Assembly: GCA_037179335.1 (NCBI GenBank)
Contig: JAKZHN010000007.1
Coordinates: 1,364,001 to 1,428,000, forward strand
Length of the DNA: 64,000 bases
Direction: 5' to 3'
From: Cyclaneusma minus
Lineage: Eukaryota > Ascomycota > Leotiomycetes > Marthamycetales > Marthamycetaceae
Shown here: piece after piece, positions 1-10,102 of the stretch
Layout of the letters: every line of letters begins with the position of its first letter
Numbering within the stretch: position 1 is the first letter of the stretch
The notes under the pieces: generated by a model
Seen by the model: only the letters and a program-made list of their open reading frames with translations
Told to the model about the DNA's origin: nothing
The model's database searches: none
Translations under genes and position numbers: made by a program

Positions 1-403
1 TGCACCTCCTTCCTGAATTCAAACGTGTGGCGGTAGTCAGCTATTTGTTAAATATTCCTGATCTTGAGGATATCCTTGATCACTGCCCGGGCATATTCCT
101 AACCAAGGTATTGAAGGGGGTTCAGACATTTGTCGCAAAACTGTAGAGTATCACATTCACGCCTAGGACCTTGACTCTTTGAGGGCCATCGGGCTTCACA
201 CTTCACACTTCGCTGCTTGCACCTTGTAGCTTAGCCGCATTATCATAATTTTCAGAATATCTGGTGCAGGTATTTAAAAACTAAAGTCGTTATGCCATTG
301 GTCAAACGCTCGTCATACATCTCAGTCTCAATATAAGAAAATGGAAAAGGGTTAATGTCCAAGCCTCCTATGCCTTCGCCGTAACTCCTTTTGTCCCCCA
401 AAT
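1..403. other. Left edge, no gene seen
   Basis: No coding exon or RNA gene could be supported here. It lies downstream of the lipase gene and probably holds its 3' end. Confidence 0.5.
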
Positions 404-1989
404 TTATGACGAACTGCTGTTCTGTGCAACATATGCGATATCAATATTGTTGTACATCTCCGCATAGGTCGCGTTGACGCTTGCAGTGGAGCTGGTGGTA
501 TCCGATCTGCGTTTCAGGGAGAAGCCTGGGGCGCAACCGTCGATCAGCCCGAAGTAGTAGTTATGGGCCGTAGTGTCGAACCCGCCGGTTCCGGCGTTGC
601 AAGAGGTGTTGCGGTCGCCGACACAGGTCTTGATATCGGCGATGCCGTAGTCAGTAGTGGTGGCTGTTCCGTCAGAGAGCCAAAACTCGGGAGATGTGTG
701 ACGGAAGTTGAGAATAATAGGGGCGAGTTTGGGGACCGGATCGTCTAAATGGGTGATTCTGTATTCCCCGCCGGTTTGCGAGGTTACGTAGTCGGCGCCT
801 ACGGAGTTGAAGACGCGGGGTGAGCCGTAGGTGTACTGGGGGGGAAAAGCAAGTCTCAGTTTCAAGAATCCTTGTACGGCTCGGGACGACGTAGAGATGG
901 CATGATTCGACTCACGATATCACAGGGGAAGCCGGCATCGCGGAGGTATGCTCCAGCAATGGTCGTGATTGCTGCACCAAGACTATGACCTGTGACGACC
1001 AGTTCATAGTCGGGGTGATCTGCCACAGCTGCTGTAACGGCAGTCATAATCACTGATTTGGCGTCGAGCCACGATGAATAGAAACCATCATGAACCTGGG
1101 CACGTTAGAAAGGTGGGGAACTTCTCCATCAGGGACTACGAACCAAGCAGCCAGTACCGAAGTCACATCCAACTTTAAAGAACACGACATCGTCAATGTA
1201 GTTGACAAGGGTGTTAGATCCTCGGATGGCAAGCACAATCAGTTTATTAGTATCGTCAACAGCGACGTAGCCTTGAGTATCCGTGGTAGTACTTTGACGC
1301 ATTAGTAGGATTTCGAGTGCAGGGGAAGCTGTTAGCTAACGTGATGAACTCCAGGCTAGAGGTGGCACCTGCTGCTTCAACCAATGGGCAAGCATCGTTG
1401 GCGCAGGTAATAGCATCTCCAGTACTGTTGTTGTTGTTTGGGCAGTACGCAGCCCCAGAATATTGAGCAAAAAGCTTGAAATTAGCGAGCGAAGCATCCG
1501 TTACGGTCGTGCTGACATAGTCTGTAAGATGGTCGTCAGAAACCTTATAGCATTGACCGATGAAAGTTATATCTGCTACTTTGCAGACTGACAGATGCCG
1601 ATAATGGCTTGCCCGCAAATATATCACAGGGATTGACTGCGCAGGCCTAGTAGATGCGAAAGAAGTAAGGGCGTGAGTGTGTTAAAAGAAACCAGATCTC
1701 GAGTCCCTGGAGTATTCGAGACCCAAGGGGTTCCTCTGAAGCTCTTGGATTCGAGTACTCAAGTGGCTTATGCAGCAAAGAATCCTCATACTATCCGGAG
1801 ACTTCCTCGACAGTGGATCGCAGGGGGAACGAAGAGTGAACCGTGAGATGTACAGTAAAAAGTGCACGAGTGCCGCAACAGTGAAATGGGCCTACCTCGG
1901 GATTTGATTCCACTTGCTCCAGCAGTGACTGGGGATGCTACAACACATGCCACGAGGGCAGTTAAAGCAATTGGAAAGACCGATCTCAT
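404..1989 (-). CDS. Secreted class 3 lipase / feruloyl-esterase-like hydrolase
   Basis: This is probably an extracellular alpha/beta-hydrolase of the fungal lipase 3 family, acting on acylglycerols or related esters. Five exons (1989-1896, 1521-1341, 1291-1144, 1095-916, 835-404) join in frame to 344 aa. The start gives a signal peptide (MRSVFPIALTALVACVVASP). The nucleophile elbow GHSLGAA lies near residue 180. The acidic residue is probably in HLDDPVP and the histidine in AHNYYFG, completing the triad. AIRGSN and YTYGSPRV are typical of the family, and the tail is Ser-rich. The first intron would be 374 nt against about 48-80 nt for the others, so exon 1 or a small missed exon needs RNA support. 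Feruloyl esterase A and mono/diacylglycerol lipases share this fold; the substrate cannot be read from sequence. Confidence 0.82.
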
Positions 1990-2926
1990 GGTAGATGATA
2001 TGTATATATTCTAGTCTAGTATAAGCCAAGTGTTTCCATGGTGAGTTTTGTATCTGTTTCTGGAGAGGGACCCACGGTTTGTCTGGAAGGATCGTGGTTG
2101 CTGAGCAGGCTGGCTCCTTAACGGGAGGGGTTCTTTGCAACAGCAGAACGACGAGACGAACGAATGAGTATTAATAGTCAAACAGCATGACCCAAGAAAG
2201 AGCGACCGAGACGACAAGGCTGGAGAAGCTCGAGTCTGAGAGGAGTGGTGGCTCTTGCGATGAGATGTTCGAACATGACCTAAGGAATGGTCATCATCTT
2301 ATATGAAGAGGTGACTTGTTAGCCGATGAGCCATTGAAGGCCTTAGGGGTCGACTCGGAAAGGCAAATAAATACATGTAGGGGCGGGGGAGGTGGAGTAG
2401 AGGCTTGGTGGAGGCCCGGTTGCAATCGACTTGCTTTTTAGATATTTTTTTCGTAGATTGCAATTTGGGATTTTGTCTTTTGAGCGGTGCACGGCGGCTG
2501 GCGCCTCGGCTGAGTTTGCCTTTCGGGGAAGAGTCTGGCCACTAATGTCAGCTGCATGTTAACGTGGCATCGATGGCGAATGAATGCGCGATGTTCAAGT
2601 GACAAATGTGTGGTGTATGTAGTCAGGCGTTGCGTTACACAGCGCTCGGGCCTCGGCAATAGAGTCAAGACTTGAAGGAGCTGGACTGAAAGCACGCGGG
2701 ATCCAACAACATCGACAAACATCGACGGGGCCATTGTCGCTTGTTGTGAGGGCGACTTGTCGCCTTTCGATTTTTCTCCTCCTTTTCTCCTCCGTCTGCT
2801 GCCCGCCGTTGCATTTCATTGGCGCTTACTCAGCTGCTGCTGTATCTCGCTACCTGTCAGCCACCACAGCTGTAAGCATTCCGGATGCAGCTGCATTGCA
2901 GACTCTCTGCCGCTGGTGCCCCTGCC
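1990..2926. promoter_or_regulatory. Divergent intergenic region, lipase / SWIM gene
   Basis: This 0.94-kb region holds the upstream sequences of two divergent genes. One TACATGTA octamer lies at 2372-2379 and a pyrimidine-rich tract at about 2757-2800 precedes the SWIM gene. I see no convincing additional gene. Confidence 0.4.
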
Positions 2927-3682
2927 ATGGCCGACCCCCTCCCAACTCCGCGACCTTTCGTCACCTCTCTCATTTCCTCCCTTCAAGATAGCCAGGTACC
3001 GCCCACGCAGCCCTCATCCACCACACCCTCGTCAAACCCACTTAGGCCGCTCCAGGGCACACCACACCGCAACCTCCTCACCACCCTCCATGTGCTATTT
3101 CCGTCCCTCCTTCTTCCCGCCCTCGACCTCCTGGACAGGCGTCTCGTGACACGCGCTACCCAGCTTCCTCCAGGAACAAGTGCAGCCCCGCTTCCATCTC
3201 ACCAGTCCGGACCATCTGAAAGAAGTCACGAGACCAGCAATACGGTATATCTCGTCCGCTCAGCCCAGGAACCCCGCGGCCGAGTAAGAGGTGCGAGCCG
3301 ACAGACGAGCGGCGGTGCCAGCTACGGAGGACCGACGCTGTACACAATTCGCTTGGAGGCTTGGAACTGCACCTGCGCCGCTTTCGCTTTCTCTGCATTT
3401 CCAGGCAGTGCTGGACCCTTTTCGCCGATGCTGGAGGGAAACGGCACCACCTACTTGCTGGGAAAGTACTCGTCTGCTGGTTCGAGAGAAGGATCGACTG
3501 GTGAAGCCAAATGGCAGTTTGGAGGACGGAGCTTTGATGGCATTGACGGAGGCGGCGTCCCCTGCTGCAAGCATTTGCTGGCCTGTGTTTTGGTGGATAG
3601 ATGGGGTGAGGTGCTGGGTGAGTATGCAAAAGAGAGGGCAGTCGGGAAGGAAGAGATGGCTGGATTGGGTGCCGAGGTTTGA
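2927..3682 (+). CDS. SWIM zinc-finger protein, Sws1/Shu2-like
   Basis: Single-exon protein of 251 aa. The start at 2927 has a strong context (GCCATGG); an in-frame ATG at 2885 would add 14 residues. The C-terminal half carries a SWIM zinc-binding motif: CTC at about residues 146-148 and CKHLLA at about 213-218, which fits the CXC...CXHXXA form described for Sws1/Shu2 proteins. Those proteins act with Rad51 paralogues in Shu complexes that promote homologous recombination. The N-terminal half is Pro/Ser-rich and low in complexity. The Shu assignment is inferred from the motif and size; other SWIM proteins remain possible. Confidence 0.7.
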   Translation: MADPLPTPRPFVTSLISSLQDSQVPPTQPSSTTPSSNPLRPLQGTPHRNLLTTLHVLFPSLLLPALDLLDRRLVTRATQLPPGTSAAPLPSHQSGPSERSHETSNTVYLVRSAQEPRGRVRGASRQTSGGASYGGPTLYTIRLEAWNCTCAAFAFSAFPGSAGPFSPMLEGNGTTYLLGKYSSAGSREGSTGEAKWQFGGRSFDGIDGGGVPCCKHLLACVLVDRWGEVLGEYAKERAVGKEEMAGLGAEV

Positions 3683-4093
3683 TTGTTTCGCAACGAGATC
3701 CGGAGTTATGGCTTTCAATGGCGTAGGCACGGCTGCTGGAAATGATTCAACGAGATACCCCGTTTCGAGCAATGAGAGCTATATCAATGAACAAGTATAA
3801 ACCTATAACTGTCAGCGAATCAAATGCTGAACATGGACTTATGGCATGATATGGGGCCGATTTGAACATTCGAGAGCAGCAACAGTAGGGAGGCATGATG
3901 GTCGGTCATTGGAAGCATATCTTTGAGCCAAAGAAGCTTCATCGTCAGGAAGCTTCCTGTCGTGCGCTGGCTGTGGCTTGCCAGCTTTCTATGGTACAGA
4001 TGGATATCCCCCTAGCAATGCTCTGATGTGCCACTTCCACGCCCCACCAAAACACCCATGAACGTAACCTTCCAGACGCCGATACATCAAGGA
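3683..4093. other. Convergent intergenic spacer
   Basis: This 0.4-kb spacer lies between the 3' ends of the SWIM gene and rpn8. Nothing beyond expected 3' flanks is seen. Confidence 0.4.
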
Positions 4094-5323
4094 TTACTTT
4101 TTCTTCTCCTTCTCATCCTTCTCCTTTTCCGCCTCCTTCGCATCGCCTGCTACACCGTTGGCTCCATTAGCCTTCTTTCCGTCCTTGTCGTCCTTGCCTT
4201 CTTCCTTTCTGGCCTCTTTCTCTTCCTGCTGTTGCCGGTTCTGGATCTTGTTCTCGATGAGATCATGGAATGCCGTGATGGCTCGGATCAAACTGCTAAG
4301 GTAGATAGCCATCAACTGGTCGTTCGTCTTGATACTCATCGCGTGGGCGAGCTCGCTATTGCTCTTTGGCGGGCCGTCAACACCGTTCGAGATCTGCGAG
4401 GCAGGTTTGGGTGTTGAGAGGTTTGGCAGGAGGTTGAAAACGTCTTGCAGATTGCCTAGAATAGCATGATTGACGGGCAGCGTTCCATCCAACACTTTCT
4501 GCAGGTATTGTTGGATATCTCGGAGGCGTAGGTGTAGGCCTTGCAGCGATTGCAGTTGTGACGTTATCCGTGTTGATAGTGTGCCAACCGCCACGTCCCG
4601 AATGTCTCGAAGTAAATGTTCCACGCCGATCTCTTCTGCCTCCTCTGCCTCGATTATAGACGGCGTATGTACGAAAGTCTTGGATGTGGTTGTTCCGTCC
4701 TGAAGTTCATTTGTCAGCTAGCTGGACATTCGCAAGAGTTTGGACAGCATACATCCTTGATCTCCTCGACGGCAAAGTAGGCGTCAGTTGGAACCCCAAC
4801 TTCCTTGGGCTGTACATCGATGATGACCAGCAGGGGATTGGGTGTGTATCGCTTGAACAACTCGTTGATCTCGAGGTCAGACGCCCGCAGCTTGGGGCCT
4901 GAATGGTACCATCCGACTAGCTTCTCTTTCGCGTTGACTTTCTTGAACATGTCGCCCATCGACTCGACGTAGTTGTGGTCAAGGAACCACACCGACGGGT
5001 CCTTTTCATCTTCCTCAAACGGCACTTTTTGGAGCTTTGGTCAGCGGAGATCTGGCACAGAGCCCTCTATTGTTGCAAGCATACCGGCGAAGCTGTTGGA
5101 GACGCGCACGTCGTTCTTGCCGTCATTTTGGCCCAGCAGAACACCGACTACTCGTTTGCGCGTGCCCTTGGCAGAGCGGTCGTAATGATCAGCAGCACTG
5201 AGTAAAACTGCGACTCTTGGTTAGCTGATGACTCTGCGTGCTCCAGTCCATTCACTCACCCAAAGGAGCAACCGACACGGTTCTCGCCACCAGTGAGATT
5301 GTTTCTGCGGTAGTGGCGGGCAT
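4094..5323 (-). CDS. rpn8: 26S proteasome regulatory particle lid subunit Rpn8
   Basis: Non-ATPase lid subunit of the 19S particle, the structural MPN partner of the deubiquitinase Rpn11. Four exons (5323-5260, 5207-5085, 5024-4753, 4699-4094) give 354 aa. The MPN domain fills roughly residues 8-150, with RVVGVLLGQND, SFAVPFEED and VGWYHSGPKL as recognisable blocks. As in other Rpn8/PSMD7 proteins the JAMM zinc motif is incomplete (GWYHSGP replaces the HxH of active members), so no peptidase activity is expected. The C-terminus is a Lys/Glu-rich charged tail, typical of fungal Rpn8. It is divergent from adenylate kinase across 675 bp. Confidence 0.95.
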
Positions 5324-5998
5324 CTTGACGGGGTTGGTGAAGATGAGGATTGTTGGAGACGGGCCGCGTGGGAGGAGGCGGGATTTGGTCCTTGAAGATG
5401 GCTGTGATATGTAGGCTCCCGAGCTATCGTGCTGGAGGTCGAGCTTGGGGCACCGCGCGGTCTTCTGTTTTTCCGCTCCGTAGGTCGGTTTTCACGACTG
5501 CTTTTGATACATCAATCGGTTCCATGCAATAACTTGAAGCCACCTAGTTTAGGTTGCTGGGTTTAGGTTGCTGGGACAAGCAACAGTCAAATGAACAGCA
5601 AAAGGGTTATAGCAGAAGCCAGAAGCGTGTTTCCGCCTTGAATACGCATGTGCCGGGCAGCCGTCGACTCGCCTCGTGTTTCCAATTCGACGACTTACAC
5701 GATCCAGGCTTGCGAGGCTTCTGAATCAGTAGTGCGTCATGTCGGTATATATCCCATTCCCTATGTTCAGTTGCGGACATGAGTTCGGATGAGGGAGCGG
5801 AGTGCCGATTTTCCGTAGTTCCTCGGTCGGTGCTACTAGGCCTATTTGGGTTAAACACTGGCTGGTCCGTGGGCCGTAAGTGGCCGACCTGCTGTCGACC
5901 TCTACAATTTCCATCCTGTCGACAAGCTCTCGCTCTCTTCCTCCGCGCCTCTCTCCCCAACCACCCCTCCATCCCTTTGCGAACTCGCCCAGCCCACC
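5324..5998. promoter_or_regulatory. Bidirectional promoter, rpn8 / adk1
   Basis: This 675-bp gap between two divergent housekeeping start codons should carry both promoters. A pyrimidine-rich leader (about 5900-5985) precedes adk1. Open frames on both strands here look like chance. Confidence 0.5.
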
Positions 5999-6978
5999 AT
6001 GGCTCCAATTAGCGATGAAACCGCTTCCAAATTACAGGAAATGGTCGACAAGCTCGAAGCTCGCGTCAAGGACCTCGAAAGTCGCCTGTCCCAAGGCGGA
6101 GCTGCCTCCAGCAAGCCCAAGAATGAGGTCCGAATGGTTATAATGGGCCCCCCCGGAGCTGGTCTGTACTCCAATGCTCACATTGCCTAAACACGGCGCT
6201 TATACTTGACCAGGCAAGGGAACTCAAGCTCCCAAGATCAAGGAGCGCTTCGGTTGCTGCCATCTGGTGAGTTTGGATGCTCTGGAAGCTAGTAATCCTA
6301 TCTCTGACCTCGGTGCCAGGCAACCGGCGACATGCTGCGATCTCAGGTTGCCAAGAAGACCGATCTCGGACGGGAGGCCAAGAAGATCATGGACCAGGGC
6401 GGACTGGTTAGCGATGACATTGTCATTGGTATGATCGAACAGGAGCTCAAGACGAACAAGGAGTGCAAGGGCGGGTACGTAGAGCTCACGCCCCACGAGA
6501 AGCGCTCTATCTAACCAGTCGCCATAGTTTCATCCTCGATGGCTTCCCACGAACTGTCGCCCAAGCCGAGCGCCTAGATGCCATGCTTAAGGAGAGGGAT
6601 CAGAAGCTTCAGCATGCCATTGAGCTGCAGATCGACGACTCCCTGTTGGTTTCGCGCATCACAGGTCGCCTAGTCCACCCTGCCTCCGGTCGGTCGTATC
6701 ACAAGATCTTCAACCCACCAAAAGAGGCTATGAAGGATGATGTTACGGGCGAGCCATTGGTCTCGCGCTCAGACGACAATGCTGCTGCTTTGGAAAAGCG
6801 CCTGGTCACCTACCATCAGCAGACTGCTCCTGTTGTTGGCTACTACCAGAAGACGGGTATCTGGAAGGGTATCGATGCTAGCCAAGAGCCCGGTCAGGTG
6901 TGGAAGAGTCTGCTTGGTGCCTTTGACCAGCAGAAGAGCACGTCTGGAAGCCTCCTGAGCAAGATCACCGGTCGGTAG
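5999..6978 (+). CDS. adk1: Adenylate kinase (cytosolic/intermembrane type)
   Basis: Interconverts ATP + AMP and 2 ADP. Four exons (5999-6161, 6214-6266, 6320-6474, 6528-6978) give 273 aa. The P-loop GPPGAGKGT is interrupted by intron 1. It is followed by ATGDMLRSQV (AMP binding), GFILDGFPRT and a long-form LID with GRLVHPASGRSYHKIFNPPK. This order and the long LID fit the AK2/Adk1 group. The N-terminal ~40 residues form a charged, probably coiled-coil extension (KLEARVKDLESRL), as in other Pezizomycotina Adk1 proteins. No cleavable presequence is obvious. Confidence 0.95.
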
Positions 6979-7945
6979 ACCGGTCAGGAAGCTTTTCCGG
7001 TCGATACTCGAGGATCATCTGCGTGGGAGCTTAGAAGTCTCGTACTTGCCACAAACAAAAGCGCCTTATTGCCGTGACATCTGGTTTGGCGGCAAATTTG
7101 CGAATTATCCCGTGTCTGGTAGCATCTTCTGGCGAGAGGCCTTCTTGTACTATGTTCAGGTTAATCATGCAGAAATCCGAAGTTATGAAAATCCAATCTC
7201 GATGTCTACTATTACCGCCCCCCTGGACCAGTCATTTTTCCTTCGCGAGAACTTACTGAGAGGAAGGTCTAGGAGGTGGCACGCATACTTGCACGTGGCA
7301 ATAGCTTATGGCAACAGTTTGCGGATAATAGTCGGTCGATGGACAATCACATATTTCCGCGAGCTTTAACGGATCGGTCCTAGGAGGTCAAGCTACATCA
7401 ATTCGAGTATTGACTGTTGTCTCTGTACAAATGCGATTTGAAAGTTCGTCGTTGGATTGTACGGGTCGTTTCCAACCACATGCATGTCACTTGGTCCCTT
7501 TTCAATATCGTTCGAGGCTTTATGCCCTTGCTAACGATTTGGGTATGTTGTCCTGCCTGGCTGGTTTTCATGTCCCTGTTGAGTTAACGTATCACCTTTC
7601 CACAGTGTCCAATCACAAACCACCCTTTCGCCCTCGCCCATTCCCCAGTTCCTCCAAATGAAAGTAACCAACAAAGAAGGTCGAACAACTACGCAACAGA
7701 TAATTTCCCTTGGTGAACAGAGTCCTGTTCTGAACAACGACTGAACAAATAAAGGTCAGTCTAAACACAAATGCCATCACAATGCATATAAAATAGAAGC
7801 CTCTTCTCTGAATTCTACTTGATACACTCACCTCCAACCACAACCACCACCGACAGGTATCTGAATCACGACATCCCAGGACCGCACTTCTCTAGCAGCC
7901 ATTTCCGACATCAATCTAGCAGGTCTAGAATCTAACCGACGCACA
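6979..7945. other. Intergenic, amidoligase upstream region
   Basis: About 1 kb with no supported gene. The distal part is adk1 3' flank; the proximal part carries the TATA-like element at 7787. Confidence 0.4.
7787..7794 (+). promoter_or_regulatory. TATA-like element of the amidoligase gene
   Basis: TATAAAAT lies about 150 bp upstream of the ATG at 7946, followed by an A/C-rich leader. Position and sequence fit a core promoter; no transcript start is known. Confidence 0.4.
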
Positions 7946-9241
7946 ATGGCTGTTCCAATCACTTTCGGTGTGGAATTCGAATTCTACGTACTAGTCCTCA
8001 GGCCCAACAAGGCTGATCCCATGCCAGAGGACCCTCGACAAGTACAGCGGGATAGTTTCCGGACCCCCAACTACCACACGTACAATACAGACCATTTGGT
8101 ATTTTCCAAAATGGCCCAAGTTCTAACCAGCTACGGCACGCCAACTGCAACACGTTATGAACACGCAGAAAAGGCAATACCCCACGGTCACTGGTACATT
8201 ACTACTGACTTTAGTTTGGAAGAGACCGAGGATGTGGATGCTTCTTATGAATATGTTTGCTTTGAGCTGGTTTCGCCTGCCCTCGTCTTTTGTCCTAGAA
8301 ACCTCGCCAAGGTGCGGCAAGTACTCGACATCCTGTCCAAAAACTTTCGGATCCACACTAATATCAACTCAGGTCTTCATGTACACGTGGGTCATGGATA
8401 CGATGGCTTCAAGCTCAGGCAGCTGAAAAGAATCGCTCAGTTCTGTTGGGCTTTCGAGCCACAACTGCTCAGCTTACATCCTGATCATCGCCAGGCGAGT
8501 GAACTCTTGCGACCGCTGCGGAAGGAGCCTCCGGTTAGTCAGATTCACAGAGAAGACGCCGACAGGTATGATTTTGCCCTAGGGTTGATACAGACGTTGC
8601 CAACGAAAAGAGTGATGGACAGGCTTCAAGAGTGCGAGAGTTGCAACGAAATCCTGGCGTGCTTCGGTGGGAACAGAGGGGGGATTTCCTTCGTCAATTG
8701 CATGGACCCCCCCTCGCCCCAACAGGGCGGAAAACGTACTATCGAGTTCCGCCAGCACGAGGGCACCGTTGATCCCGATCGTGTCATCAACTGGGTCGAG
8801 ACCGTCATTGGCATCGTAAAGTTCGCGGAGAACGCCCCTGATGTTGACTTCTTCAATCTCGTGACCCAACGCCACGGCCGCGAGTCCTGGGAGCGTCAAG
8901 TTGCGGATTTCCCAGACCCAGAAGAGATACCAGTCGTCGAGCTACTGGATAAAATGGGCCTGCACAAGCAAGCTCGCTACTATGACGCGCGGTTGGAGGG
9001 TTCCCCTTTGCCTCCAGAGCCCCCAGCTACTTCCGAGGCTCAACAGGAGGGGATGCTCCTTCTGGCTCCATTTCCAAGACCGGAGGAAACAGCTGAGACT
9101 GAGCCCAACCAAGACCCTGCGGCGACTGACTCTGAGAGTGAGAGCAATAGGTCGTCATCAAGGGCAGGGTCGCCAGCTGGTTTCCAGCCGCATCAAGGCC
9201 TCAGGATAGCTAACCCTGATCCTGAGGGTGAGAGTGATTAG
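7946..9241 (+). CDS. Putative amidoligase (Amidoligase_2 family)
   Basis: Single exon, 431 aa. The first beta strand FGVEFEF, the SGLHVHVG block near residue 145 and RTIEFRQHEGT near 268 match the amidoligase family, whose members share the glutamine-synthetase / glutamate-cysteine-ligase fold and are predicted to form amide bonds using ATP. The Glu, His-x-His and Glu-x-Arg residues are the expected metal and nucleotide ligands. The catalytic region ends near residue 350; the last ~85 residues are Pro/Glu/Ser-rich and end inside a 90-bp tandem repeat that continues past the stop codon. Substrate and partner are unknown. The neighbour is a convergent conserved fungal gene of unknown function. 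Confidence 0.85.
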   Translation: MAVPITFGVEFEFYVLVLRPNKADPMPEDPRQVQRDSFRTPNYHTYNTDHLVFSKMAQVLTSYGTPTATRYEHAEKAIPHGHWYITTDFSLEETEDVDASYEYVCFELVSPALVFCPRNLAKVRQVLDILSKNFRIHTNINSGLHVHVGHGYDGFKLRQLKRIAQFCWAFEPQLLSLHPDHRQASELLRPLRKEPPVSQIHREDADRYDFALGLIQTLPTKRVMDRLQECESCNEILACFGGNRGGISFVNCMDPPSPQQGGKRTIEFRQHEGTVDPDRVINWVETVIGIVKFAENAPDVDFFNLVTQRHGRESWERQVADFPDPEEIPVVELLDKMGLHKQARYYDARLEGSPLPPEPPATSEAQQEGMLLLAPFPRPEETAETEPNQDPAATDSESESNRSSSRAGSPAGFQPHQGLRIANPDPEGESD

Positions 9242-9350
9242 GCGTCACCACGTTCGGAGGTGCCAGCTGAGATGAAGCCGCTCCGAGGCCTTAAGATAAG
9301 TAATCCTGATCCTAAGAGTGAGGGCAATTAGTCGTCAAGAGTCCAGAGGT
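9148..9350 (+). repeat. 90-bp tandem repeat spanning the amidoligase stop codon
   Basis: Two diverged 30-codon units (about 9152-9241 and 9242-9331) follow each other in the same frame. Both end in TAG: one reads ...GLRIANPDPEGESD-stop, the next ...GLKISNPDPKSEGN-stop. A third unit starts with TCGTCA and stops within a few codons. The sequence just before the first unit (NQDP..SESESN) looks like the tail of an older unit in which AGG stands in place of TAG. Confidence 0.85.
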
Positions 9351-10102
9351 AAGACATTCTTCAATTCACTAACCTATGTCTTCGCCGGTTTGCCTCCTTA
9401 CAAGCGGTAAGTATTTGGAGAGGCGGTTTGCTTTTGTTATGGTCATCATTTCTTTTCTCGAGTACGGTAAGTAATTGCGGGAGGTGTTTTTCTTGCTCTG
9501 GGTTTGTTGTCTCTTATTGTTCGTTTGTTCGAATACCCTTTTACGACAAGTGTCAGTATCTTATAATATACCCTTTTTTTCTGTCCTCAATTTGCGCGTC
9601 GTCCATTTTCCCGTTTTGTGACATGTACCAAAAGAAACCTCAATAGGAGGTAGAGAGGTATAAGTATGATGTATCTCTCCTCGGATTTTCCCTCTAGACC
9701 AAAGGCTTCAAAATGTTCCGATCAAGTTTGCTTCTCGGGGATTTACAATGACATGGAATTTGGAAAAAGTCTGGATGCGGCCAAAAATTGAACCCAACAG
9801 GGGTCAGGGTCGGTCGAGTTTACAGGTGCCAACAATTTGGTAAGGTACTGGGTGAGTATACTTGCTCGTTCTCGATTCTGCCTACCTGCAGCCATACAGA
9901 CTGCAGTGATCCTAGATGAAAAAGACGTCGACGATATTCGTTCTGTATCTCAAGCGGAGTGGGTATCCTGCACACGAACAAGTACGAGCAATTTCCAGCC
10001 CTCTTACCATGGAAATCATCCTTGCCATATATCATTATTCCCATCGACTTCATAGATAATCATTACTCGTGAGATGTCGTAAAATCGTCACTCAAGTTCG
10101 CC
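9351..10102. other. Intergenic, no gene seen
   Basis: AT-rich 3' flank between convergent genes. Two short similar segments (GGTAAGTATTTGG near 9409 and GGTAAGTAATTGC near 9467) are present; nothing else supported. Confidence 0.4.

Noticed and set aside
5607..6008. Open frame (-) across the rpn8/adk1 promoter
   Set aside because: Overlaps the adk1 start and leader and lacks any domain; it looks like chance.
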